Origin: Anarhynchus alexandrinus
Taxonomy: Eukaryota; Chordata; Aves; Charadriiformes; Charadriidae
Length of the DNA: 64,000 bases
Assembly: GCA_008711295.1 (NCBI GenBank)
Contig: VUYV01000007.1
Coordinates: forward strand, 9,382,947-9,446,946
Direction: 5' to 3'
Shown here: positions 38,861-52,389 of the stretch, in pieces
How the letters are laid out: each line of letters begins with the position of its first letter
How positions within the stretch are numbered: position 1 is the first letter of the stretch
The notes under the pieces: model-generated
Database searches by the model: none
The model's input: the letters and a program-made list of their open reading frames with translations, nothing else
What the model was told of the DNA's origin: nothing
Made by a program: the position numbers and the translations under genes

Positions 38861-40909
38861 GGGAAGTGGGCCCAGGCTCGGACATTCAGCTGTTTTGTTG
38901 ATCACAAAGAATACAGCTTTAGGGGCAGGGGTTTATTTTCCTCTGTGGGGTATTTTTGGACATCTATTGCTGGAGTATCTGCGCCGCTGCCACTGCACAT
39001 GTCAGCCCCTTGCTGCAGAAGCATCTGTATAACGTTACCCATAAGCTAATTGATTTTTAATGATGGGGGTTTAGAGAAGAAAAAAAAAAAACAAACCCAT
39101 AATAAAAAACAAAACGTTCTCAAGATGTAGGGATGGATGCACTTATGACTCATTAGATAATGAGAAATAAGAGTGAAACAACCTGCACCAAATTTTCGTT
39201 CTGGCTTTGAAAGTGTTTCCTTCTAGAAGGCATCGAGTCCAGCAGCCCGTTTTATAACTTGGACAGCCGTGTGCCAAGTAGCCGGTCCAGAGTGGGACCG
39301 CTGCTTCGTCTCCAGCGTGTGTTGCGCAGAGGTGTACACAGCCCCCTGCTCACCCTGTTGCATTGCTCTTTACATGCCATCCACACGGTTATGGATTTGT
39401 TACAGCCCCGGCTGTGGAGCCTGTTTCTCCTTAGGCAAGTGCTGTTCATAATTCATCTGTTTCCTCCCTTACCTGTTTCTCCTGACTCTTCCTGTTTTGC
39501 GTCTCCGTCTGCTCTCCCTTTCAGTAGCTGTCCTCCTGTGGGAAGAGCAGAGGAGGGTTTGTTCACTCTTCCCACTGTGTAGGACAGAAGTCCATCAGAT
39601 GTCTGCATTCCTGGGTCCTGGGCGTCCCTGGCCTGGGACTGCTGGTTCATGCAGCTGCTCGAGTCAGGGTCTGCCACACTCCTCAAGTTAGGAGAAAGTC
39701 CTGTTGCTCATGGTAAGCTTGACCTGAGCAGAGGTCCCGCAGGCAGAAACACTTCGTGCTTGGGCTCTGCAGGACATTAAGTAGATCCAGAAGGGTCAGA
39801 TGGAGCTGGGGCAAGAGACCACCTAGAGTTTTATGATACCCAGGAGTTTCATTTTGATCATCCTTCCGTATGAGCCCTGAATTTGTTGACATCTTTGAAG
39901 GGAGACAGAGATTTTAGCAGATGTAAATGCAGAGGAAAATTTGCAAGGCCAACAAGTTGTGTTGGTGTAAGCAAGCTGTGCAGTCCCTCTGTGGCTGGAG
40001 GAGAGGTTCCTGCCCTGCGGCATGAGCAGTTGAGGCTCAGACCACCCCGCGGTGTCCAAGGAGGCAGCAGAGCACACCAAGGAAGCACACTTCTCCTTTT
40101 CCAAGGCACTTTGAGTACCACGGTCTGGACATGATCAGTGGGACTGTTGAGAATGCTTTTGAAAAAACAACAACAGAAAATGTGGCAAGTGAGCACAAAA
40201 AAGTAAAATTTGTTGATTTTTACAGCTGTACTGGAAGCCATTACAGAGCTTTGTGGGACAAATAATAAGATGACTTGTGGAAAAGTCATGTAATATTTAG
40301 TGGGAAATGCTGACCATTTCTCAACTCTGTGAGTCATCCTATAGAGTATTTTACAAAGTTTTGTATCCTTACTGTGAAAATCCGTAGGAAGGCTAAAAAT
40401 AAAGTCAAAGAATATCTCCTATTAAGTGCAGCTCTAGATTTTTTTTCTTAGCACCATGTGCTTCTGGAGAACCTCTTTGTCCTTTTGGATATGGGAGTGC
40501 TCCCCTAAAGCCAGGCTAAGCCAGCCAGAGATACCACTTACAGTTTTTGAAGAATTATTTTGCTGGATGTGTACTGGGAAGGGATGCCACAGTCTCCCCA
40601 TTGCACCACAGAGAACCAATCCCCTATGGTGGACATAGTGTTTCAGCAATCCTACTAATCTCTGCCAAATCCTTAGCAGCCATCTTCTTCCAACACACAA
40701 AGTCATTGTTGGGGCCCTCGCGTGTGAAGAGTGAGGGCAGGCTCTCTGGAAGCTGTTGCTAAACTCAGCCAAGCGCAGTCAAAAGCCCCTTTGTTTGGGC
40801 AGGAAAGGGGCTGGAGCGGGTGTCAGCAGGAGGATTGCTGCCTGCCCGTCTTCCCCTGCCCGGCCATGCTGGAGCATCCATGCTGCTCGCTCTGCCAGCG
40901 AACAGCGAG

Positions 40910-40955
40910 GGACCAGCCACTCTCCCCGCTCCGGACCAGCCACTCTCCCTGCTGC
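40910..40955. repeat. 23-bp tandem duplication
   Basis: Two adjacent copies of a unit starting GGACCAGCCACTCTCCC (40910-40932 and 40933-40955), differing at two bases. A local duplication. Confidence 0.75.
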
Positions 40956-41904
40956 AGACAGGTTGATTACAGTTATTTAGAGGAATACCTTTGCTGTAAA
41001 GCTCTGTTCTGGTAACCCCTTGAAAGCTGCTGGATCCCAGAGCTGCCTGGGAGAAGGGGATACCCCGTGGCTCCTGCTTTTCCCCTCTCTCTGCCCCCCT
41101 GGCAGAGGTAGGTACACTGTCCATCCATGTCTTCCTTGTATTTCAGTATTCAACCTTCTGAAGGGCTGCAAACTGTAGACTGAAATCAGGATGTGAATTT
41201 TTAATGAAACCAAGTATGTAAACAGAACTGAGGTATAGCTAGAGCGGTTGCCAGATGAGAAAAACCCATGTGGTTTAAAAATAGTAGTTACCAAACTCAG
41301 CTTGGCTCTGCCTGTGGTGCTTGCAGACAGCTGGATGCTCATATGGTGCTTGCACCTCTGTTTTCACTCTGAGTCATATGAAACACTTTGCTAATGTTCC
41401 TCTTTCTTAAAAGTAGTTTTGTAGCTGCACCAGGGATGCGAAGGCATCGCCGTCAGGAGAGAGGTGATGGCAAACGGGAACGGAAGCAAGTTCCTGCGTG
41501 ATCGGGAGCAGATTTGTTCATGAAACGCTCAGGATGTGGTTTGCAGTATGAAAAGTTTTCTCCTAGACAAAAAGTTTCTATTTAGCAGAAGGGAGGCTTG
41601 ATGTCAGCCACATTTGTCAGTTCAAATTTGTGACTTGGAAGTCCCACAGAATCCGTTACCCTCTTCCTCGAGGTCGAGGCGTTGCTCTCTGAATTCCCCT
41701 CTCCTGTCCAGGCTCTCCAGTTCCTCCCTTCCCTTGCTTGCCATCCCCTGGACTTAGGAATTGGGATCAGCCCAACTGTAAAATGAAGTGAAACAAACAG
41801 CGGAGAAAGGGGAAAGGGATCTTCCACAGAAATCTCCTGTGAGGGAAACCGTCCTGTTATTTTCCCACCTTGAAGAGTGGGCAGCCGTGCAAGGCATTTC
41901 TCAT

Positions 41905-42310
41905 TCACAGTCATCAAGCATGCAGTAATTATTAATGTAATTTGTTACAACAGGAATGTGAGAGGCTCCTTTGGAGTGGATTTTTCATGATTGCAGGCTC
42001 CATACTTCCAGTGGAACTTTAAAACTTTTGCAATGAAAATGGGTAATGCCAAATGATATTTCTCCCTGCTTGAAATAACTCATATTTATTAAGATCTGAT
42101 GTCCTTCACTTGGTCTCAATTAAAGAAAATGTGGTCATTGCTAATGTTGGAGAAACATGCATGTTGCTCTCCTACGTCTGATAGAGGTAATGGAGGGTTT
42201 CAGAAAGGAATAATTAGTTTGCTTTTGTAAGCCTCTCTCCACTTTTCCGTGGGACTTAATTGCATGCAACAATTAAAAACTTCTCAAAGCAGATTACTTG
42301 TGCAGTGTCT
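41905..42310. promoter_or_regulatory. Candidate conserved regulatory block (homeodomain-rich)
   Basis: Contains GTAATTATTAATGTAATTTG (41924-41943), GGAATAATTAGTTTGC near 42208-42223 and GACTTAATTGCATGCAACAA (42253-42272). The run is repeat-free and compositionally like known conserved non-coding elements. Function inferred only. Confidence 0.35.
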
Positions 42311-42639
42311 GCAGGAGAACAGCATACAGAGTTTATACTAGAGCCTCTACCAGCCAAAAGCACACTACAGCTCTGGCTGTGCTGGCGAGGCACAGATTTA
42401 TCTGGCTGGAACATATGGCCCTTGCAGAGGGGTAGGGAAGAGCAACGTGCGAGGTGCATGCTGAGGGATTTGGTGTAAAATTTCCCACCTGATGCAAGCA
42501 AGAGTTCCAAATGATGTTCTGCATACCACCGCCTCCCATCGCTCCGGCCTCTTACAGCTGGAGAAGCTCCTCTGGTCTCGCGCCGCTGCCAGTCACCCTC
42601 TCCTCCTCAAAAAGAGATTCCTTCCTCTGGTGTTTAACA

Positions 42640-42930
42640 GCTAACCTCGTTTCACATGCTTCCCCTTGCCATTTCCAGGCTTGTCCTTGATTGACACATT
42701 TAATAATCTGCCAACCCAAATGACAATCTGAGCTCCTGTGTGCAAACATCAAATGCTGCCCAGCTTCATTAGCTTCTCTCGGGCTTTTTACCTCTTTCTC
42801 ACTCCCCGCAACCCAATATTGTCTTTTCCCAATGTGTTATCTGTAACCCCCGGAAGGCAGCAGCCTGCTCAGGCTTTGTTTCCGAAGTGTTGCATGTAAA
42901 TCCAACCCGATCATCAGTACATGAATCGTC
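42640..42930. promoter_or_regulatory. Possible regulatory block
   Basis: High-complexity stretch with ACATTTAATAATCTGCC, TTCATTAGC and ATGTAAATCC motifs (the last an octamer-like half). Weakly supported by appearance only. Confidence 0.2.
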
Positions 42931-44204
42931 AGAGAGGTGCTCGGTGTACGCTGCCGCAGCCCAGCCGCAGCGGGGACTTGAGAGGGGGCCGGGAAGGCGG
43001 TGGGGTGCCTTGTCGCATGCACCCAGCTTTCTGCCGGGGGCTGTTTCCTACAGCTGGGGGTGTGCAACAGCTTTGTTGTCTAAAGAGGAAATCCGTTTCT
43101 GTCATCTCATCCTCAGCCATAGGGAGTAAGACAAGCTATTGTCCTGTTTTGAGAAAACATTCACCCACGGTGCAATAACATACGTGAAATAGCAACAAAG
43201 AGGAAAACAGCTCGTGGCGATATGTATGTTAAGCTGATTAAACTTGCAGTTCCCCTTTACTGCAGCATTTCTGATCTCTGTGCCAACCCCACCAAATACC
43301 CCCACATGCAGGATTATCGTCTTGTTTTCCAAGATCTCATGTCATGTGTGTTCATTTAAAGCAGGAGGACAGCTTGTTGCGTTCCCCTTTATTGTTCTGC
43401 TGAACCTTGGAATTTTTTCATTTTTTTTGTGGATTGAGTGGCTTAAGGACCTTTTTACCTTTCCAGCAAGTTCCTGATGGGAGTCGTGGTACTTCTGCAC
43501 AGGGTCTCTCCTCTGGAGGATGTCCAGAGGCCGGACAGATAGCAAACTCTCTCTTTCGTGGCTGGACTGAGAGGCAGGTGGAAACTTTGGGTTGTGCTTT
43601 AGTTTCGTATTGCTTTAACAGTTATCAAAATCCAGCAAACGTACATTTCACAGCCGTGGGCCAGGATTGCTATACACAGTTAGCTCCTTTGGAAGCTCTG
43701 AAGATGTGAGGAGAGCCGCATGCTTTAAGTCAGTCCCTTTAGGGGACTTCTAAAATCACATAAGGAGACTTCTCTGTCCCGGTATTATTCTGTAGCACAA
43801 TTTGTAACTGTTCCCTCCTTGCATCCTTTCCCCTGCCCAAATTTTGGAGAACGCTATTCCCGTCCCAGCAGCATCTTTCTATCTTTGTGCATACAGGACA
43901 CCATGAGACCGTTGAGGTCTGGCTTTGCAGAACACAAGGGTAAAGTTGGTTCCCCTTTAATATCTGGCAGAGGCAGATTTCCTTTGTTATTTATTTTTTG
44001 GGGTTGGTTTTGAGTTTAAAGTAAAAAGCAGTTGTGCCTTCGCTCTGTTTTGACCAACCAGCAGTGAATAGATAATCTCTAAAGGATATGAAAGGTTTAA
44101 TCATTTTAATTTTGTTTTTATTAAAGTTTATCGTGACTTTTTTCATGTGCCCCTGGTAAAGCGGGGGGGGGTAACAGAAATCTACACAAACCCCCAAGCA
44201 TTCG

Positions 44205-44425
44205 CTTAATGAAACTCTCTAATGGGAGGCGCCTGGCGGGAAGGAAGTGGTTAGATAGCTGGGCTGGGGAAGGCAGACCAAAGGCACGCTGTAATATCAC
44301 TGAAACGTGGCAGGAATCTCATAAACTCCCCATCTAGCTCCAGCAGACACTTGTCACTGGGAGCTCATGGCTTTCATTAAGCAGAAAGAGAGGAAGCTCT
44401 GACGGCTGACTTGTTCCAGAATGTT
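44205..44425. promoter_or_regulatory. Possible regulatory block
   Basis: Repeat-free stretch starting CGCTTAATGAAACTC and containing CTCTAATGGGAG and TTTCATTAAGCAG homeodomain-type cores at both ends. Inferred from motifs; no direct proof of conservation. Confidence 0.25.
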
Positions 44426-45767
44426 TTTCTTGTTCGGCTGCATCTTAAAGCCCTTTCCACTTAAGAAAAGTAAAGGGGAAAACATCACCAGATGCTGTAG
44501 TAAAACACTGGGAAGCTCCCGGTCCCTCTCCTACTCTGCTTTTTTTTTCTCCCCACCAAAACAAACCCCAGAGCCACACTGACACAGAGTGCAGTGTCTC
44601 TCCTGAGCTCAAGTGGCTGCTGTTTCCTTTGGGACAGGAGAGTTGCATCCCTGTCCCTGCAGTCTTGCCCTTGGTAATGAGTTTGGTCACCAAAAGCTCT
44701 GCTGCCGGTGCTAGCTGCACCTTCTGCTTTTCTTCCCTGTTTCACTTTTCCCCTCTCTCCCTTCCAGTTCTAGAATAGGGAAGTCTTCTCTTGAGGACTG
44801 CAAGGTGGTTGTTGCAGTAGTGCGGGTTAAATTCAAGACTGAAGGGCTCTCCCTTTTTGGGGTGAACCAGTACAGCCTTGAAGACATTGCAGGTCGAACA
44901 GCAGTAGATACTGCAGCCGTGTCTCAAGATGTGTTGGAGAAGGGTTAGATGTCAGTGTGAGCGACACAGGATTCATATTAGCGGCAAATTTGGCTCATGT
45001 TTAAAGTCTCATCAGCACAGCTGTGATCCTTCTGTCCAAACCTTGCACTTGCTCAGGTGCTGTGTCTGACAGCCCCCTGCTTTGACGTTCTGGTGGTAAG
45101 GAGAAGAAGAAACCTTCCAGAAACTTAGACACATGCTCCAGCACCTGTTCCTCCACTGTCAACCCTAATTTATGATGTTCAGCTCCATAGTACTACATGG
45201 TAGCAGCTCATCTCCAGTATCTTTCCTACAGGTTTGACTGTTCTAGCCGTTGTTGCACTGCTGTTTTCTCTTTTTCTACACTACTGGGCTTCAAATTAAA
45301 TATATCTGGAATGAACATGCCTTCTTCTGTGTTAACAGGTTAATGAGTTTAGAGAGTTGCCTCACTTGCATGCTTTTGTTGGTGTATTAGCTCGCAGTCT
45401 CTTTTCCCGTTCTGCTGTTGACCTGAGCTGGAACGTGCTAGAGCTCCAGCCCAGAGAATTGCTGATACCTTGATACCTTCTTTCCTACTAATTTGCCCAG
45501 TAACACATTAGGTGGGGACAGTGGCAGAACAAAAAGTTCAGTCATGTTCAACTGGGCACAGGCTTTGTGTTCAAAGGCAATGAGGATATTTAACTTGTTT
45601 ATGAGTAAACAGTGGAGTAGGGTGAGGAGGTGCCATGAGAGGGAAACTGCCAGCCAGGCTTCGTGCTCAAGCCCTTGCTGAGGAGCTGCTGTACGGCAAG
45701 GTCCAGCACCTGGGCTTGGAAGTTGCTGATTCCTGGGTGTAATTACTGATACAGAAAAAGAACTCTG

Positions 45768-45816
45768 CTTCAAACCAACTGGACTTCAAACAACAAACTT
45801 CAAAACAACTTCAAAC
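45768..45816. repeat. Short interspersed repeat of CTTCAAAC
   Basis: Four copies of CTTCAAA(C/A) at 45768, 45784, 45798 and 45809 in 49 bases. Simple local duplication with decaying spacing. Confidence 0.7.
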
Positions 45817-48800
45817 CTCGCTGGACTCCGTGTGAAACAGAGCAAACCTCCAGCTTGGTCCATTAGCGCTGCTCATGCTTCCTGGGTTTTGCTCTGCTCC
45901 TCGTGTGGAGGTGAAGCCGTGCCCCGCTGCAGCATCCTGGTGTCCCACAGGGCATGGTGACCAGACAAACCTTCCCGGCTTTACACCGCCTGCCCGGTTG
46001 TGCAGCGCAGAGAAGTGCCGGGCCCATCCCAGGAGGAGAGGTAGGAAATGTGAGCAGGACCCCAGCCTGCCAGATGGTACTTCAGGTTTTGCTGCAGCTC
46101 CACCCACACTTCATTTTGGTATCTCTGTGGTGGGCAGCCTCGAGTCTCACCTAATGACTCCTGAAGAGTGCTGGAAGGCTTGGGACTGCAGTGCTCTGCT
46201 GGTTCGTCTCCACTCAGTCGTACAGGTTCATCCTTAAGGATCATCAGAGGCTGAGACCATTTCCCTGGGACGGGGCTTGCTTTGGCTGCACGCTTGTGTT
46301 TTGTGTCACGGTAGCACCTCTGTGAGATGGCAGAGTTTGCAGGAGTCCCTTCAGCTCAGCTGTTTCCTGCCCATGGTGTCAGTAATGAACCTTTTTGGCT
46401 GATTTCTGTGATGGGGGATAAAAAGGAAAGTTGTGCTTGAAGCCAGGCGTCTTCTCCAGACATGTGACCGTGTTCCTGACTGCTGCTGTTCAGGGTCAGA
46501 AACGGGGTTGACTCCTCTCTGGCACTGACACCAACAAGGTGTTGTGATGCCACCAGTCCTGGCCAAGGACTGCAGTTTCCTTTCTAGAGGAAGCATCAGC
46601 AGAGTGTCAGGAGGCGGTGGGTAAGAGCTTGCCAGCTTGAGGGGACCCAGACCTGCCTCTGAAGGTCTCACCTTGTAACTGATAGCTCATACGATCCAGT
46701 TTGACAGGGTGCTCTTAGGCAGAAATGCCAAGTTCCTTTTCCTTCTACAGTTTCATACAGTGTAAGAAGAACAGGGAAAGAGGGTGTGGGGTGGTTTGTG
46801 TTTCTCGAGAGGTATATACACAGACTGGATGGAGTCTCCCTCGGTGTAGCGGTAATTCTGGTTTTTTTTCCCATTGTCCTGAAAACACTGCACTTTTCTA
46901 TATAAAGGTTCTTTTAAAAGGATTTCTGAGCCTGTCTAAACATAGAGCTCTGCCTGAGACTGGCTGAGGCAGTACTAGGTGTCCTGGGCTGTAACAGCAT
47001 GCCCTGGAGAAGGCAAATCCACACTTTCTGCGAAAGAGGAAACTCCATGGTTTGGATGGATGCAAAGGATGCCTCTATAGACTGTTTCTGTTCCTCACAT
47101 AGGACATTTACACGGGATTTCTGGTCTCCAGCTCCATCTTTTCATCAGAGAGGAAACTGCAGGACAAGATCTCTTCATACCTCCTTCTGTGGTGCTTTTG
47201 TAGCACTGGTTGCAGCAGAACTTGCTTATGCATTTTCTGAGATGAACAAAGTTACATTCGCTTCCTACTGTCAGTGAGAACTTCTGTCCAGATGTTTACT
47301 GCAAGTAGGAATGGAAAAGTCACTGCATGAGCCAATGGAGGATGTAAGTCAGGGTCCAGGAGCGACCCCTGGGCCTTGGATTAGCAAAGACAATAAGCCC
47401 ACATTAGCTTTGTCCATGATGTTTTAAACATTTTTGACTTACAGATTACAAAAATGTTGCTAATTTGTTTCAGCAGTTCTCAGAAATGTTAAAAGATGGG
47501 ACTGAAACTCCAGAGGTCTGGACAACTACGCAGTTCTGACATGGATCATAAAAATAAGTTACTTCTGGATTTAGGGTTTCACCCACGGAACAAGAATAAT
47601 ATCTGCTTACTCTTCAAGGTGGTTGTGAAACTGAATTCCTTGACGTTTGCCATGTGCTTTTCGATCCTTGCAAGAGAGAGTTAGAATCCCTTCTCATGGT
47701 CTTTCTTTCAGGTCTTCAGAGACAGAAAATAATCCCTCCAAGTGCCAAACCTGCAAGGAGAGTACTCTCAGCCATACCACTTTTTGCTGTGACCAGAGCA
47801 GGCTTCTCTCACAACTGGTCAGCCAAAGCAGTTCCAAAGAGAGAAAGCAAGCATGGGAGAGCTTTTCCAGAGCTTGCACACTGAGACTTGTAGCATCAGC
47901 ATGTCATCCTGTTTGGAACATGAATTTGAAGCTTGTTGCCACTGAACATGCTGATTTTGGGTTACAGTGTAGGCTTCATTGACCTGTACAAGAGATCCAT
48001 TTGTTTATAAAAGCTGCTGCAAATTTGCAGGGTCATGCTCAATGCTGGAAGAGAACGTCCTGCACCTTTTCTCCCTTCAGGGAATATCCCTGCAGAGCAT
48101 CAGTTCCTTTCGTGTTTGTTTCTGGCTTTTCCCTGTCCTGATTTTCTCATACTTCATTCTGCTATAGGAGTATATGTCTGATGGTCTTTATCTAACTAGC
48201 AGGACTGCAGGAGAGTGTCTGACCAAAACGAAAGCGTGCTTTGAGATCTTTATTCAGAGGAGGCGTTATGAAAATGGAAGGTATTGTCATCCTGCAGCTC
48301 ACTTGTTAGGATTATAGACTTAATTGCAAGAGATACAGAGCTTGGTTTCTGAAATTGATTTTGTTTTTCTTTAAGAGCCATAGGCAAAATGAGATTGTAT
48401 ATGTTATCAATGGGATGATTTGTGAAACAAGGTTTTACAGCAACTGGAACAGGGCTAGAAGTAACCCCTAACCTGACCCACTCCAGCATTTTCACTGCTG
48501 TTAAGCGTACTTCGACGTGCACGTCAGGCGAACGCTCTTCTGTGTATGTGCTACTGCTCCGGTATTTGCTTGTATTTCTCAGATATACTTGCTTCCTTTT
48601 CCTTCTGTAAGGCCTATTGATCCTCTGGTGATGACATTAAAGTCCTCAGAACTGCCTAAGAAGGAGGTACGACACGCATTTATTTTCCCACTAAAAACTT
48701 GAGATTGTTTAATAACCTGTCTACCAACACCAATGTCTTGCTTTAGCTGCTTCAGAAGGAAATTTGGGGACCCATAAACAAATAATAACCTACTTCAAAT

Positions 48801-48939
48801 AAAGGTCTCTTACTTATTCCTACTAAACTTTAGTTCATGCCCTTAAGCAAGAGGGTTTCTATTTCTTCCAAATAGTCAGTTTGCTTTTCTAAGTTGTACA
48901 TCTTGATGCCATTGCCGTATATTTTGTTTTGACCTCAAT

Positions 48940-49240
48940 GATTTCTTGAGGCCATGAGTTCCAAAGGTTAATTGGGAGCTGTATGGGAAAGTATTATCTG
49001 TATTTGCTTCAAATTTGCATTTTTTCCATGTTCATTGTCAGTCCTCCAGAGACTGGAGGATGAGGGAAGCAGTATTGGTCCAGCTCCCTTGAACCTTCAT
49101 TTGGATGCTCCCTGTCAAGGCCGCTTTACTTCTTTTCAGACCAAGCAGCCCTAATCATCTCCTCCTTTTCTGTGTAGGTACCTCTTCCTACTCCTGTTTT
49201 CAGCCTTTTCATTCATCTGTGGCCACTTCCTTAAATAAAT
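48940..49240 (-). mobile_element. Probable ancient CR1 LINE fragment, antisense
   Basis: Read on the + strand, the order GGCCATGAGTTCCAAAGGTTAATT, then a T-rich segment, then CCCTAATCATCTCCTCCTTTTCTGTG, then a CTTTTCATTCATCTGTGGCC segment resembles the reverse complement of the CR1 reverse-transcriptase 3' part ('gagttccacag-ttaatta ... cctaatcatttttgttgccc'). It is heavily diverged. From memory of the consensus. Confidence 0.45.
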
Positions 49241-49920
49241 GACAATGTTTAATTTTTTTTGTCCTGTTCCACACGTGTCCTAACGTGTTGCTGCTTTCCC
49301 ATGCAGTGTGTCAGATGTAGGTTTCCTTTGGTCTGCCTGCAGGGATGTCCTGACCTTTCCGAAGCTGGCACGATGCACCACGTACAGCCTCACTCAAGCC
49401 CTCCCTGGTCCTGTGTTGGGCCCCGAGCCCTTAAATCTCAGCTTTCTTCTGGGATGGTGTGTGCGGGGCCCCTGCGTGGCCCCTGCTATCGCTCACCAGG
49501 CTCAAAGGGACAGAAAGTGGGGATGGACTGAGCGTGACTTGCGAGCGTTTTTCTTTGCTTTTCTGATTTGCTGGTATTCATGCAGGGCAGACGCTTCTGC
49601 TCCTTTTCTGGGAACTACGCTCTCATTTGGTTACCAATTAAGCTGAAGCGTTCTGGCCTTTTCCATCCTCCTTTTTATTGTTATGAAGGGTGAATTAGGG
49701 CTTGGTGTTCAGGATTGTTCTCTGGCCTCCGCTGCTACTTTGCTGCCTCCTTTGTGGCAAAACAATGGCATTAATTTTGGCCTTTGCAGGCAGGCAGGCA
49801 ATCTGGCAGCGCACAGTGCCTGTCCGTTCCACTTCACTTGTGCAGCCACCTCTCCTTTCCACATCACCTACTCACTTTTCTCCTCCTATTCTTTTTTTTT
49901 CCTCCCCTTTTGTGCATGCG

Positions 49921-49934
49921 TGTGTGTGTGTGTG
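49921..49934. repeat. (TG)7 microsatellite
   Basis: Seven uninterrupted TG units preceded by GCATGCG. Short simple repeat. Confidence 0.8.
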
Positions 49935-50199
49935 GTGTGGAGGATTGCTCAGAGTTTATTTTGTTCCAGTCTGGAAGGGGTTAGAGGTCGCAGCCTGGAT
50001 GCCGAGCGAAGGGAAGCAGGCATGTGGGCGATACGGAGTGAGCAGACCTTCCCCTGCTGTGCCTCGTTCCCTGAGCCGGTGCGTCGGGGTCTGACGAGCT
50101 TTGGGGAGTGGGAGATGGGTTGTGCCCCCCCCGTTACCCCTTCACCAGACGGTCTCTCTTCCAGGGCCTCAAGCAGTGTCATGAGAAGGCAGTGACATG

Positions 50200-51120
50200 G
50201 GGAGCATGGAGAGCTCCTGGGTAGGGGACAGAGCGATGCTGACAATGCCCTGTAACAGCAGGACCGCGGGTGTGAGCGGTGGAGGACGCTGGCGCAGGCC
50301 CGTCAGGGGATCCCCCAGCACGCAGTGGCCCCATGCAGCATCAGTCACGGGAGAGTGGGGCCACGGCAGGGGAGGGAATCCGGCTACTCTCCTCTGACAT
50401 GCTCCTGAAAGTGGCGTGAGCCCTGGTCCAACCGCCGCTCAGAGGTCCCTGTGGGTGGCTGTGGGCTGGGTGCAGGGCACGGGTGCTGTCTGTGGGCCCT
50501 CGTCCCTCTGGGCATCACTTCCAGGTCGCCTTTCCCTAAGCTCAGGAGGGTCACTGAAGGAGCGGGCGGCTGCCGGGCAGCCGGGTGTCAGGTGCGTTCG
50601 TGCTGGGTCCTGGAGGCACTCCTCCACTCTGGGTTTCGCTTTTCCCACTGATTGATGGCAAGGGAGGACGTGTGTGCGAGGTCAAGAACATGGCAGCAGC
50701 TCCCTGGGGTCACCGAGCACCTGCTCCCCACCATGCCATCCTCTCCCTCCCAGCCATGCGCTTGGGGAGCACGCGGGACACCTCCTGTTCCCCCCTTGAA
50801 GTGGGGTGCCCTTGTGGAAGCAATCCTGACCAGCCAGCCCAAACCTCCAGGTGACAACCCCAGCCACCCGTGCACGAATAGGTTATGGCAGTGACTGACT
50901 CACCTCCCTGGAGTTTTTCGGTTGGTGTGAATCTTTCTGTTTACACTTGTGCTTTTGTTGTGCCAGCTGCTGAGGGGTGCAGTGTGCCACCCCGCGCACC
51001 ACGGCCGCTCGGCGGGCGCAAGGAGGAGAGCAGCAGCGTGGGGTGCAGTGCCCAGGGCTGCGGGGCTGGGGACGGTGCCGGTGTCAGACCGTCTCGCACA
51101 AGGGAGCAGCACTGGTGAAA
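50200..51120. other. GC-rich intronic segment, nothing recognised
   Basis: G/C-rich with scattered CpG and open frames in all six frames (60-100 codons), none resembling a protein family. Probably a local isochore-like GC rise. Overlapping open frames on both strands argue against any being real. Confidence 0.3.
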
Positions 51121-52389
51121 GGGAAGGAAGGAAAAGAGGTTTTACCACAATCACCAGGATCATCCTAAAATGGCAGAAATAGGAAAATGCTGAAAAGGCA
51201 GGAAACATCCGTACATCAGGGATGTGCTGTTTGAAAAGCGCAGTGGGGTTTTGCAGTGCCTCTCACTGGCATAGAGCATCAAGCCCTCCAAAACTGGATA
51301 CCATTAGAGAGGAAGGATTGAGAGCTAGGGCAGGGAAGAAAATCTACTTCCAGCCCCAAAAGGTAAATAATACAAAATAAGAGGCATGTTGAGCTCCCAT
51401 CAGATTGAAGGCTGCTCCAAATGGTACAAGTTTCAAAGGGAAAGACTCAAAAAAGAAAAGAATGGCAAATTAAAATCAAGTGGAAGATCACAATGCTTTT
51501 TCAAAAAGTAAGCAGGATGGTTCTGAAATGAGCAAGGTTATGCATTTGTTTCATTTCTCACAGCGGGTGGGATGGTAGCCCCACGCACTATCGAGGAGCT
51601 GCAGTGAGGAGGAAGAGTGTGGTACTGGGGCCAGCTCTTGGATCTCACTGGAGAATTTACGGAGCTGACTAGGGACATGCTCTAGGGAAAGTCAGAAATG
51701 TGAAACAGAAGTCTCACATGTAGCAGTAACCTAACGTCAGCCATGCTTCTGCTAGAGTTGGGTCACAGCTCACGGGGAAGTGGTGACCCCGTTGCAGTCT
51801 GAGGTGTGTATCCTTTATTGTTTTCTTTTAAATAATGTAAAGAGAATAGAGCCCGTTGTTGTTGTTGATGATGTGAGGCAGTACTTTCCCTGGCTCTGCG
51901 CAGATTAGCAGTTCCAGCTCGGTAGGGCCAGCGAAGTGATGAAAGGAGGATGTTCTCCATGGCCTGGCCTCCAGCCCCGGCACATGCCCATGTGTCTCTC
52001 GCTGCCTCTGGGCTCCTGTCGGCGCGCTGGCAGAGATGCTCTCCAGGTCCCGGGGCTGCTTTCAGCCCTCGGGAGAGCTGCTTTGGGCTCAGCTCTCTTC
52101 CTCTCTTCGCTGAGATTTTTGCGTAAGATGGCTCTCGCCTGCAGGGCCATGGCCAGCTTCAGACCCCGGCTGAGTCTCCTCCTGGTTGGAAGGAGGTGGC
52201 TGCGAGGTGGCTGCCTGGCGTCGGGTGAGCCTGTCCTCCGCCGTCCGGAAGGCAGCGGCCAACTGCATCAACGGAGCGCGTGCACACAGTCAACAGTTTC
52301 CTTTCTTCTGCACAAATTGGCAAGGACTAACCTTGTCATATCTAGTGCAGCGCTAACGGGCGCCTGCCTCCAAGGGGTAATCATGCAGG

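Noticed and set aside
39220..39300. AAGGCATCGAGTCCAGCAGCCC looks a little like a CR1 3' end
   Set aside because: Only about 20 bases resemble the consensus; the flanks do not continue the element.
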